From Bacteroidota bacterium (GTDB taxonomy: Bacteria; Bacteroidota; Bacteroidia; Chitinophagales; Chitinophagaceae): a stretch of 64,000 nt of DNA. Positions 1-8,335 of the stretch are shown here, piece by piece. The translations under genes were made by a program, and so were the position numbers. Below the pieces are notes generated by a model that worked only from the letters and a program-made list of their open reading frames with translations, made no database searches and was not told the origin of the DNA. The stretch lies in assembly GCA_018267615.1 (NCBI GenBank), contig JAFDYD010000004.1, positions 210,432-274,431 on the forward strand. Reading direction: 5' to 3'. Within the stretch, counting starts at the first letter, position 1; each line of letters starts with the position of its first letter.

Positions 1-36
1 ATCGTTTAAATCCTTGTCAAAATCTTGGTTCAGGCT

Positions 37-1842
37 TTATTTCAACGATTGCGCCCAGCGATCCATTTTTCTTTCCACTACTTCCAATGGCATACAACCA
101 CCATCGAGGAATTCATCATGAAATGCTGCGATGTTGAATTTATCTCCCAGTTCTTTTTGATAGCGGGTTCTCAGCTCTCTGATTTTTAGCGCGCCGATTT
201 TATAACTCAAGGCTTGTGCAGTGTATGCCATATAACGTTCGATTTCTGCAGTAGCTCCTTGTTCGCTGATGGGTTCATTATCCATCATATATTTTATCGC
301 TTCCTCCCTGGTCATTCCTTTCTGATGCATACCAACGTCAACCACTAACCGAATTGCTCGATGTATCTCATCACCAAGTGCGCCCATGTGTTGATAAGGA
401 TCGGTATAGAGTCCGAGTTCTTTTCCCAACGATTCGCAATAAAGCGCCCAACCTTCGCCGTAAGCACCATACCAGGAAAAGCGACGGAATTTTGGAAGCA
501 GAGTATCTTCCTGTTGCAGTGAAACCTGGTAATGATGCCCAGGAATCGCTTCATGCAAAAACAATGATTCCATTCCGGAAGTCGTATTGAATTTGGTTGC
601 GTCAAGTATGGGAACATAAAATATTCCTGGTCTGCTTCCATCAGGTGCGCCTTGTATATATTCTGCACTTGCACTGGCCGCGCGAAATGCTTCTGTCTGT
701 CTTATTTCAAAACCAGTCTTTGGAACCCGTCCAAACATTTTTTTCAAATTGGGATCTATCGTTTTTTGAATATTACTAAACGCAGCCAGCACTTCAGCCG
801 GAGTTTTATAAGGCATGAATTTTTTGTCTGTTTTCATGTATTCAAAAAATGCATTGAGATCGCCTTTAAAACCTGTTTGGGTTTTTATATTTTCCATTTC
901 ATCCCTGATTCGTTTCACTTCCGCCAATCCGGTATTATAAATTTCATCGGGCGTTTTATTTGTGGTAGTCCAATAATGAACCTGGAATTCGTACAATTTG
1001 TTTCCGTTAGGCAAACTATCTATACCTGGTGATGTACGTGCTTTTGCCAAATATTCGTTGCTAAAAAAATCGGCAAACTTTTTATAAGATGGAACCAATT
1101 GCTCATTGATAAGTTTTACGTACGCGTCGGTCAGTCTTTTTTTGCTGGCGCTGTCAAAAGAAGCAGGCATAAGCGTTATCGGTCCGTAAAATAAATTCTT
1201 TGTTGCATCCGTAGTTACCATTGCCTGCATCTCGGTGATCATTCTTGTGACCAGTATTTTTGGTAACACATAATTTGCAGCGATGCCTTTTTTAAAGTAC
1301 ACAATGGCGCTATCTGTCCACACACTAAATGCCGTGGCGCGTTTTATCCAGTTGTCATAATCCTCAACGGTTTTAAAAGGTTGAAAAGAAGATCCACTTC
1401 CCATTTGACCCAACATCAGAGGAATACCTTCAAATTGGCTGAAGGGAATGTATTGCATATTCGGGCCAAACAAAGTGGTGATAACATATTTTAATGATAA
1501 ACCCTCCAGATTTATTTCCATCTCTCTTTTAAAAATATCGAAGCTCACTTTGTCTTTCTCATTCAGGTGATCCCTGTTGAAGGCAGCAAGCCTGTTGAGA
1601 TAATCATTGTAAAACTGTTGAAGTTTTTCAACATAACTGTCGGTAAACTCAATCGGCAACAAATCATTATAGCGAACGTCCCCGATTTGTGTTGCTTCAA
1701 TCGGAAAGAGTTTCAATTTGTCTTCATAGTAGTCGTCGAATAATTTGGCCAATCTTGTGTTGTCTCTAACGGGCTCATCTTTGGGCATGAGCTTGCATGA
1801 TGCGAATACTGCGATCATCGAGATGTAAAGAAATAGTTTCAT
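37..1842 (-). CDS. DUF885 family lipoprotein, putative metallopeptidase
   Basis: A 601-residue protein of the DUF885 family. The N-terminus is a lipoprotein signal ending in the lipobox FASC (Cys16), so the mature protein is probably anchored in an envelope membrane. Residues 430-437 read HEAIPGHH, the family's HExxxHH-type putative zinc site, with a further conserved stretch around GAYGEGWALYCE, also typical of the family. Length matches the usual 550-620 residues. Family members are annotated as uncharacterised or carboxypeptidase-like enzymes; no substrate can be read here. It is transcribed alone, divergently from the OmpA-type gene across a 391-bp gap. The family assignment is firm; hydrolase activity is inferred from the motif. 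Confidence 0.9.
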   Translation of the reverse strand: MKLFLYISMIAVFASCKLMPKDEPVRDNTRLAKLFDDYYEDKLKLFPIEATQIGDVRYNDLLPIEFTDSYVEKLQQFYNDYLNRLAAFNRDHLNEKDKVSFDIFKREMEINLEGLSLKYVITTLFGPNMQYIPFSQFEGIPLMLGQMGSGSSFQPFKTVEDYDNWIKRATAFSVWTDSAIVYFKKGIAANYVLPKILVTRMITEMQAMVTTDATKNLFYGPITLMPASFDSASKKRLTDAYVKLINEQLVPSYKKFADFFSNEYLAKARTSPGIDSLPNGNKLYEFQVHYWTTTNKTPDEIYNTGLAEVKRIRDEMENIKTQTGFKGDLNAFFEYMKTDKKFMPYKTPAEVLAAFSNIQKTIDPNLKKMFGRVPKTGFEIRQTEAFRAASASAEYIQGAPDGSRPGIFYVPILDATKFNTTSGMESLFLHEAIPGHHYQVSLQQEDTLLPKFRRFSWYGAYGEGWALYCESLGKELGLYTDPYQHMGALGDEIHRAIRLVVDVGMHQKGMTREEAIKYMMDNEPISEQGATAEIERYMAYTAQALSYKIGALKIRELRTRYQKELGDKFNIAAFHDEFLDGGCMPLEVVERKMDRWAQSLK

Positions 1843-2233
1843 TAAAAAAGATTATACGATAAAGCTAAAAATTATTTCACTCAAAAAAACTCAAATAGGA
1901 TTTGGTAGAGAATAGATTGATGAACGGATGCAGTATGGGCGCGCAATTGAGCGTATTTGCCCAAAAAGTTATTTTTTTCTGGATTTTAGTTTTTTCATAG
2001 TTTCGTGCAAGATTTGCCTGCCATCCTATTCTCCCTATTAAAATATTCAACTCTGAAGCTTTTGGTGGTTGATGGTGCGAGGCTGATAAAACAAATTATT
2101 ATTTGCTAACTAACCTTGTCCGACTTATTGGTATAACAATTGCTATCCAAGTATAACATGGGGTAAACTCCTAAATACTTGGACCAAAAAGACTATTTTT
2201 TAATTATTTAACTAAAAACTTAAAACAATTCTT
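1843..2233. other. Divergent intergenic region, DUF885 / OmpA-type gene
   Basis: A 391-bp non-coding gap between two divergent genes. It should hold both promoters, but I found no exact TAnnTTTG box at a convincing distance from either start. A 9-bp inverted repeat at 2146-2183 is the only clear structure. No ORF or RNA gene was recognised. Confidence 0.6.
2146..2183 (+). promoter_or_regulatory. Short inverted repeat upstream of the OmpA-type gene
   Basis: TCCAAGTAT at 2146-2154 is the exact reverse complement of ATACTTGGA at 2175-2183, with a 20-bp spacer. It ends 50 bp before the start codon, so it may be an operator or a 5'-leader hairpin. Function is inferred from position only. Confidence 0.3.
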
Positions 2234-3115
2234 ATGAAGTTTAGGCATTTTCTACTATTAGGCCTTTGTTCAGTTATGATGTTTTCATGCGTAAGCACAA
2301 AAAAATTCAAAGCTGCTCAGGCTGCGGCTCAAGCAAGGTTTGATTCACTGATGAATGCATACAACAAATTGCAGGGTGATCTTAAAAATTGTAATGATCA
2401 GACTGCTGATCTCGGTAAACAAAAATCCGCTCTTCAAGGCCAGATTGATGATTTGAACAAACAAATCGCTTTCCTAAAAGACAACAATACTCAGGCTCTT
2501 AAACAACTGGAAGATCTTTCAGTTATTTCCGGTGCGCAAGCAGAGAGCATCAAAAAATCGTTGGAAAATATTGGCGCAAAAGATGCTTACATCCGCGACT
2601 TACAATCAGCAATCGCTCATAAAGATTCATTAAATATGGCACTGGTTATGAATTTGAAAGGTGCTCTTGGCAATATGGCCGATTCTGATGTAAATATCAA
2701 AGTTGACAAAGGAGTTGTTTTCATAGATATTTCTGATAAACTACTCTTCAAGAGCGGAAGCTTTGATGTTACAAAAAATGCAAAAGAAGTTTTGGGCAAA
2801 GTAGCTACAGTTCTTAAGGCGCAACCTGATATCGAGTTCATGGTAGAAGGTCATACTGATAATGTTAAATTGAGAGGCAGAGCAGGTTTGGAAGACAACT
2901 GGGACCTTAGTGTGAAACGTGCTACATCTGTTGTTAGATTGCTCGAAAAGAAATATGGTATTCCCCCAGCTCATTTAACTGCAGCCGGCCGTAGCGAATA
3001 CGTACCTGTTACTTCAAACGATACTAAAGAAGGTCGCGCTGCAAATCGTCGCACTCGTATCGTGATATTGCCACAGCTTGATCAGTTCTTCAATTTACTC
3101 GAAAGAAAATCTTAA
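2234..3115 (+). CDS. OmpA family lipoprotein
   Basis: A 293-residue cell-envelope protein. A lipoprotein signal (MMFSC, Cys19) is followed by a long coiled coil (about residues 25-125, rich in heptads such as LNKQIAFLKDN) and a C-terminal OmpA domain (about 155-280). The OmpA domain holds the peptidoglycan-binding signature around EGHTDN and the NRRTRIVI motif. By family knowledge the C-terminal domain grips peptidoglycan while the lipid anchors the outer membrane, giving envelope stability. It is monocistronic, with a strong terminator 22 bp after the stop. The coiled-coil-plus-OmpA design without a beta-barrel is common in Chitinophagaceae. The start follows a weak A-rich leader, as is usual in this phylum. 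Confidence 0.92.
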   Translation: MKFRHFLLLGLCSVMMFSCVSTKKFKAAQAAAQARFDSLMNAYNKLQGDLKNCNDQTADLGKQKSALQGQIDDLNKQIAFLKDNNTQALKQLEDLSVISGAQAESIKKSLENIGAKDAYIRDLQSAIAHKDSLNMALVMNLKGALGNMADSDVNIKVDKGVVFIDISDKLLFKSGSFDVTKNAKEVLGKVATVLKAQPDIEFMVEGHTDNVKLRGRAGLEDNWDLSVKRATSVVRLLEKKYGIPPAHLTAAGRSEYVPVTSNDTKEGRAANRRTRIVILPQLDQFFNLLERKS

Positions 3116-3137
3116 TCTTTTAAGTTTTTATAACTAT

Positions 3138-3170
3138 AAGGCCACCCTCAAACGGGTGGCCTTCTTTTTT
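3138..3170 (+). terminator. Intrinsic terminator of the OmpA-type gene
   Basis: AAGGCCACCC (3138-3147) pairs perfectly with GGGTGGCCTT (3154-3163) over 10 bp with a 6-nt loop, followed by CTTTTTT. It lies 22 bp after the stop codon, a textbook rho-independent terminator. Confidence 0.92.
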
Positions 3171-3311
3171 ACGAGATATTGGTTTTTCTCCTACGGGTTT
3201 CCCATTATCACATTTTCTTTTTTTTCTTTTTTGTTACTTTCTCATCATTTTATTTATTGATCAGCGTTGTATATACGTGATGAAAACTCCCATGAATAGC
3301 CGTCACTTTAT

Positions 3312-5681
3312 ATGAAAGCAATCTTACGCAATCTGCTCATTTTGGCTTTTTTTCTCAACGGAGTTTTTTACTGCCATTTCTGCTTTGCGCAAAATATTTC
3401 TACACCAAAAGCAAATAATGGAATACTTGATCTTCGTGAATATAATCTATATGGCGAACCTGTTTCATTGAAAGGCGAATGGCTTTTTTATTGGAACCAG
3501 ATGTTATTTCCCGGCGATTCGGCAATGAATGTTCGAAAAATAAATTTTCCATCTCTTTGGAACGAATACAGTCTCGATGGAAAAAAAATCTCTGCACAAG
3601 GATATGCTACTTACTCTCTAAAAATTATTCTGCCAAAAACAAGACCTCAGCTTGCTCTCGAATTACCAGATGTGTACGCGGCTTATGCATTGTATGTAAA
3701 CGGAACGCTGCTCGCAAAAAATGGACAAACAGGAAAATCAGCAAGAGAAGCAAGCCCTTTCTGGACCACAAGTACAATTTATTTACCACAGGAACCTGAT
3801 ACGATTTCTCTCCTGCTGCAGGTAAGTAATTTCTGGCATTCGAAGGGAGGAACATACAAAGAAATATTGCTGGGTAAACAAGAAGTATTATATCTGAAAA
3901 GAGAAAGAGATACTGCATATGATCTTATTCTTACCGGCTGCCTTTTTATGGGAGGTTTGTTTTTTTTAGGATTATATTTTTTTGGAAAAAAAGACAAGAC
4001 AATTTTTTATTTTTCTCTTTTCTGCATCGTATACAGTTATAGAATGATCGGGACCGATCTCTATGTGCTTCACACTCTATTTCCCGGTCTCAATTGGTTT
4101 CTAACTATTCACCTGGAATATTTATCATTGTCACTGGGTGTTGCCTTATTTGCGCAATACACGCGTTACTTATACCCCGATGATGCGAATCCGCTGATCA
4201 TGCGAATCATGGTTTCATTCTGTGTTTTGTTTGCGGCTATTGCGATATTCACACCACCTATAGTGTTTACCAGCCTGATCAACGTCTTTCTTGGAGCAAT
4301 GTTCATATGCCTGGCCTATGCTTTTTATGTGAATATCGAAGCAGCGCGAAACAAACGAAGCGGTTCTATCTATGCGCTATTAAGCACCGGAGTGGTGTTA
4401 TTGATTTTTCTATTGATCAATCTCGATTATTTCCATATTCTTCCACTATCGAAGGGAATCGTATTTGTAGGATACATTGGATTCTTCTTCCTGCAATCAC
4501 TGGCATTGTCGCATCGGTTTGCATTTACTTTTAAGCAAGCTGCTTTGCAGGCGCAGCAAGGTTTAAAAGTGAAATCAGAATTTCTTTCAACCATGTCACA
4601 TGAAATACGCACTCCGTTGAATGCGGTAATCGGGTTGACACATCTTCTGCTGCACAAAAAACCTCGCGAGGATCAGAAAAAAGATCTTGATGTGTTGTTA
4701 TTTTCTGCAAATAATCTTTTATCCATTGTCAACAATATTCTTGATTATAATAAAATCGAAGAGGGAAAAATTCATTTTGAACAGATACCAATGAATCCTG
4801 CCACAATAGCTCGTAATATAGTCGCCGGTTTTAAAATGTCTGCCGAAGATAAAGGAATTGATCTTCGGTTAGATATCGACGGTAGTTTGAACCAGGAGTT
4901 GATCGGTGATCCAACGCGTATGGGCCAGGTGATCAATAACTTGGTACACAATGCGATTAAATTCACGAAAGAAGGATGGGTTTGTTTATCACTGAAGGCT
5001 ACAAATATTTCCGATGAATCGATTGTCATAAATTTTAGAGTAGAGGATACGGGTATTGGCATCGCTCCTGAAAAACAGCAACTGATTTTTGAAAGATTTA
5101 CACAGGCAGATTCGTCAACCTCGCGCAGTTATGGAGGAACAGGATTAGGACTTTCAATCAGTAAAAAAATACTTGAACTACAGGGAGCAGAATTGAAACT
5201 GGTAAGTGAGCAAGGCAAAGGATCCTCATTTTATTTTGAACAACGTTTTGCTTTGAGCAAGGAAAAAATCGTCGCCCATAACAATTCGGTTTCACAACAG
5301 CATACAAATGATCAACGATTAAAAGGTGTTTCGATATTATTGGTGGAAGACAATCCTTTTAATATTCTTGTTGCGCAAACAATTTTAGAAAACAGTGGAG
5401 CACAAATTGATGTTGCTACAAATGGTGAAGAAGCATTGGACACTTTCAATGCGGAAAAACACAAATTGATATTAATGGATTTGCATATGCCGGTAATGGA
5501 CGGATTTGAAGCAACAGAACGTTTACGCGGCAAAGGAGAAACTATTCCGATCATTGCTCTTACTGCTAACACACCACAGGAAGTAGAAGGAGAAGCTTAT
5601 GCAGCCGGACTAACCGATATTATCGTAAAACCATTTAATCCGGACAATTTGCACAAGGTGATATTGCAGTATATCGCCTGA
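3312..5681 (+). CDS. Hybrid sensor histidine kinase (7TM sensor, HisKA, HATPase, receiver)
   Basis: A 789-residue hybrid two-component kinase. After a signal peptide, residues about 30-195 form an extracytoplasmic beta-rich sensor of the 7TMR-DISM extracellular type, then seven hydrophobic segments (about 205-400). A dimerisation domain has the phospho-acceptor His430 (MSHEIRTPLNAV), followed by an HATPase with the N-box (NNLVHNAIKF) and G-boxes (DTGIGI, GGTGLGLSI). The C-terminal receiver has an acidic pocket (LLVEDN), phospho-acceptor Asp723 and a conserved Lys (IVKPFN). The ligand is unknown; this sensor type often binds carbohydrates or other small molecules. No dedicated output regulator lies alongside. 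The stop codon falls inside the left arm of a long inverted repeat. Confidence 0.93.
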   Translation: MKAILRNLLILAFFLNGVFYCHFCFAQNISTPKANNGILDLREYNLYGEPVSLKGEWLFYWNQMLFPGDSAMNVRKINFPSLWNEYSLDGKKISAQGYATYSLKIILPKTRPQLALELPDVYAAYALYVNGTLLAKNGQTGKSAREASPFWTTSTIYLPQEPDTISLLLQVSNFWHSKGGTYKEILLGKQEVLYLKRERDTAYDLILTGCLFMGGLFFLGLYFFGKKDKTIFYFSLFCIVYSYRMIGTDLYVLHTLFPGLNWFLTIHLEYLSLSLGVALFAQYTRYLYPDDANPLIMRIMVSFCVLFAAIAIFTPPIVFTSLINVFLGAMFICLAYAFYVNIEAARNKRSGSIYALLSTGVVLLIFLLINLDYFHILPLSKGIVFVGYIGFFFLQSLALSHRFAFTFKQAALQAQQGLKVKSEFLSTMSHEIRTPLNAVIGLTHLLLHKKPREDQKKDLDVLLFSANNLLSIVNNILDYNKIEEGKIHFEQIPMNPATIARNIVAGFKMSAEDKGIDLRLDIDGSLNQELIGDPTRMGQVINNLVHNAIKFTKEGWVCLSLKATNISDESIVINFRVEDTGIGIAPEKQQLIFERFTQADSSTSRSYGGTGLGLSISKKILELQGAELKLVSEQGKGSSFYFEQRFALSKEKIVAHNNSVSQQHTNDQRLKGVSILLVEDNPFNILVAQTILENSGAQIDVATNGEEALDTFNAEKHKLILMDLHMPVMDGFEATERLRGKGETIPIIALTANTPQEVEGEAYAAGLTDIIVKPFNPDNLHKVILQYIA

Positions 5682-5790
5682 ACTGAGATTTTTGGGATGC
5701 GTGGGATTTTTGAGAATCAAGAAGCATTTGGTTTTCTCCAAAAATCCAATGCATCCCAAAAATCTCAGTTCAGATAATCCCGGTTCAGAC
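5678..5790. repeat. Long inverted repeat, copy 1 (convergent gene end)
   Basis: 5678-5700 is perfectly complementary to 5751-5773 (23 bp), and the interior continues as an imperfect stem around GGGATTTTTGAGA. The right arm runs on through AATCCCGGTTCAGAC, matching the outer right arm of the longer copy at 42880-43010; the corresponding outer left arm is missing here. It overlaps the stop codon of the histidine kinase and abuts the purF stop, so it may serve as a bidirectional terminator. Confidence 0.85.
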
Positions 5791-7637
5791 TAATATCCTC
5801 TAACATTTTTGCCTTCCATGTAATTCATGAATGCTTTGTTGACAACTTTGTTGCCACCCGGAGTTGGATAATTTCCAGTGAAGTACCAATCGCCGGTGTT
5901 GGTTGGGCAAGCGGCGTGTAATGATTCGATGGTTTGATAAATTACCTGTACAGGAGTTTTTACTTCGGGTGGAGTAATTAACTGAGCGATTTTGTCTGAG
6001 ATTTCCTCAGTAGTAAATGTTTTGTACACCTGCCTTACAACATTTTCTGTATGCAACTGTCCTGTTCGTTGCAACTCCTTGCAATGATTATACATTTCTT
6101 CCAGACATGCTTCTTTACCGCGTTCTCTCATCAATTCGATTGCAGCGCGGAATGCGATGAAATCGCGCAGTTTGCTCATATCAATTCCATAACAATCCGG
6201 GTAACGAATCTGCGGAGCCGATGAAACGATAATTATCTTTTTTGGTTCCAATCGAGCCAGCATGCGAACGATACTTTCTTTCAATGTAGTGCCACGAACA
6301 ATGGAATCGTCGATCACAACCAATGTATCAACTCCTTTTTTTACTGTGCCATAAGTGACATCATAAACGTGCTGAACCATTTCATTACGGCTTACATCTT
6401 CCGTAATAAAGGTTCTCATCTTAACATCCTTGATCGCAATTTTTTCAATCCTTATTTTTCGGTTGATCATTTCCGATAGTTTCTCTTCGGATACATCATT
6501 TCCCCAAGAAAGAATACGGCTGATCATTACCTTTTTCAAATAGTCATCCATTCCTTTCCATAAACCATAGAATGCAACTTCTGCTGTATTTGGAATAAAA
6601 GAAAAAATGGTATTTTTCAAATCATGATTGATTGCATTCAGAATCTGTTCGCTGAGGTTATAGCCAAGAGCGATTCGTTCACGATAAATTTTTTCATCGC
6701 TTCCGCGTGAGAAATAAATTCTTTCAAAACTGCAGGCCCTTCTTTCTTTGGGCTCAAGTATTTTCTCAACAGAAATTTTTCCATCGGATTTCGTGATAAG
6801 CGCAGTGCCCGGCATTAATTCTAAAACTTCATTTTCGCCGACATTAAAGACAGTCCGGATAGCTGAGCGTTCCGATGCCGCTACTACCACATCATCATTT
6901 ACGTAATAATAAGCCGGCCTTATTCCATTGGCATCACGAAATACAAAAGAATCGCCGTTGCCAATTACGCCACCAACTGTAAACCCGCCATCGAAAAGCG
7001 GCAATGCTTTCTGCAATACTTTGACAACATCAGGGTGATTGGGATATTCCTCATCTGCATCTACCATGAAATGATGAATCACTTCCATCATGGCAGCCAG
7101 ATCGCTTTGTTTTTGAAATTCTCCCGGATCAATATTGATAAGCGCAAAAAGTTCGTCGGTATTAACCAGGTTAAAATTTCCTGCAAGTGCAAGATTTCGG
7201 GAAGGAATGGTGTCTCTTTTTATAAAAGGGTGGCAAAACTCAACATTGTTCTTTCCCTGCGTTCCGTAACGCAAATGCCCTAATAATAACTCACCCACAA
7301 AAGGAAGATGACCTTTCATCAATCCCGGATGTTTGGTTATATCAGGCTGATATTTTTCGAGGTCTTTTAATTCAGCGGCGATTTTTGAGAAGATATCTGC
7401 TATGGGCTGATTCTCGTTACTACGAATACGATGAAGAAAGGGGTGACCAGGCTCTACATTTAACTTTACGGCCACTACCCCGGCGCCGTCCTGTCCGCGG
7501 TTATGCTGCTTTTCCATGAGCAGGTATAGCTTGTTTAGGCCATAGAGTACCGTTCCATATTTTTGCAAATAGTAAGAAAACGGTTTGCGAAGTCTTATGA
7601 ATGCCAAACCGCATTCATGTTTTATTTCATCGCTCAT
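5790..7637 (-). CDS. purF: Amidophosphoribosyltransferase (PurF-type)
   Basis: Catalyses the first committed step of purine synthesis: PRPP plus glutamine gives 5-phosphoribosylamine. The N-terminal class-II glutamine amidotransferase domain carries a candidate nucleophile Cys9 in HECGLA, implying removal of a short propeptide as in Bacillus-type PurF. The RYGTQG and FCHPF signatures of the glutaminase follow. The C-terminal phosphoribosyltransferase domain has the PRPP loop VVIDDSIVRGTT. At 615 residues it is about 100 longer than the E. coli enzyme, which is usual for the Bacteroidota form. It stands alone, convergent with the hybrid kinase. There are no purine neighbours and no riboswitch was seen upstream. 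The alternative is a paralogous PurF-like amidotransferase. Confidence 0.88.
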   Translation of the reverse strand: MSDEIKHECGLAFIRLRKPFSYYLQKYGTVLYGLNKLYLLMEKQHNRGQDGAGVVAVKLNVEPGHPFLHRIRSNENQPIADIFSKIAAELKDLEKYQPDITKHPGLMKGHLPFVGELLLGHLRYGTQGKNNVEFCHPFIKRDTIPSRNLALAGNFNLVNTDELFALINIDPGEFQKQSDLAAMMEVIHHFMVDADEEYPNHPDVVKVLQKALPLFDGGFTVGGVIGNGDSFVFRDANGIRPAYYYVNDDVVVAASERSAIRTVFNVGENEVLELMPGTALITKSDGKISVEKILEPKERRACSFERIYFSRGSDEKIYRERIALGYNLSEQILNAINHDLKNTIFSFIPNTAEVAFYGLWKGMDDYLKKVMISRILSWGNDVSEEKLSEMINRKIRIEKIAIKDVKMRTFITEDVSRNEMVQHVYDVTYGTVKKGVDTLVVIDDSIVRGTTLKESIVRMLARLEPKKIIIVSSAPQIRYPDCYGIDMSKLRDFIAFRAAIELMRERGKEACLEEMYNHCKELQRTGQLHTENVVRQVYKTFTTEEISDKIAQLITPPEVKTPVQVIYQTIESLHAACPTNTGDWYFTGNYPTPGGNKVVNKAFMNYMEGKNVRGY

Positions 7638-7693
7638 GGAAAAAAATGAAGCGCGAAGTTAGTGAAATTAAAGGAACGAGCGAAGACTAATTT

Positions 7694-8335
7694 TTAGATA
7701 TAGGTTGAACTGTTGTTTATAAAGTTCACCAGCGAAGCAGAATTTTTAAGTTTTAACTTTTTCAAAATATTATGGCGGTGAACTTCAACCGTTTTCAACG
7801 AAATCTCGAGGTTGCTGGCGATTTCTTTAGAAGAAAAACCTTGTTTAATAAGGTTGATGATTTGCATCTCGCGTTCAGTTAGTGTATTGATACTCGGAGA
7901 ATCCGCTGTTTCTTCAAGCGATTGATCAGAAAGAATATTCCTTATTTCTTCGCACACATATTTATTTCCTTGATATACCTCAAGAATGGCTTTGATCATC
8001 TCTTCTTTCGATGAGTTCTTTGTTACATAACCCTTTGCCCCAATCTGCAGCATTTTCTTCGCATATGCAGGCTGTGAGTGCATAGTAACCCCAATGATTT
8101 TTGAATCCGGGATTATTTTGCGGATTTGTTTGGTCGCCTCGAGACCGGAAAAAGGCGACATATTGATATCCATCAGGATTATGCCCGGATGTTTTTCTTT
8201 GGCTAACTCAACAGCTTCTTCACCGTTTCCGCAAGCCGCTACCACTTTGAATCTAGGATCGTTATTAAGAATATACGACCAGGTTTCCCTTATCAACTTG
8301 TGGTCATCTGCAATCAATATACTGATCTTATTCAT
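7694..8335 (-). CDS. NarL/FixJ-family response regulator
   Basis: A 213-residue transcription regulator. The receiver domain (1-125) has the acidic pair ADDH, phospho-acceptor Asp56 (LMDINM) and a C-terminal signature Lys (YVTKNS). A LuxR-type helix-turn-helix follows (about 145-205, LTEREMQIINLI and SSKEIASNL). Its start overlaps the end of the adjacent kinase gene by 8 bp, indicating translational coupling and a cognate pair. The target genes are unknown. Confidence 0.94.
   Translation of the reverse strand: MNKISILIADDHKLIRETWSYILNNDPRFKVVAACGNGEEAVELAKEKHPGIILMDINMSPFSGLEATKQIRKIIPDSKIIGVTMHSQPAYAKKMLQIGAKGYVTKNSSKEEMIKAILEVYQGNKYVCEEIRNILSDQSLEETADSPSINTLTEREMQIINLIKQGFSSKEIASNLEISLKTVEVHRHNILKKLKLKNSASLVNFINNSSTYI

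Noticed and set aside
345..1032. Several overlapping reading frames inside the DUF885 gene
   Set aside because: They are opposite-strand or out-of-frame shadows of a well-conserved coding region, with no family signal.
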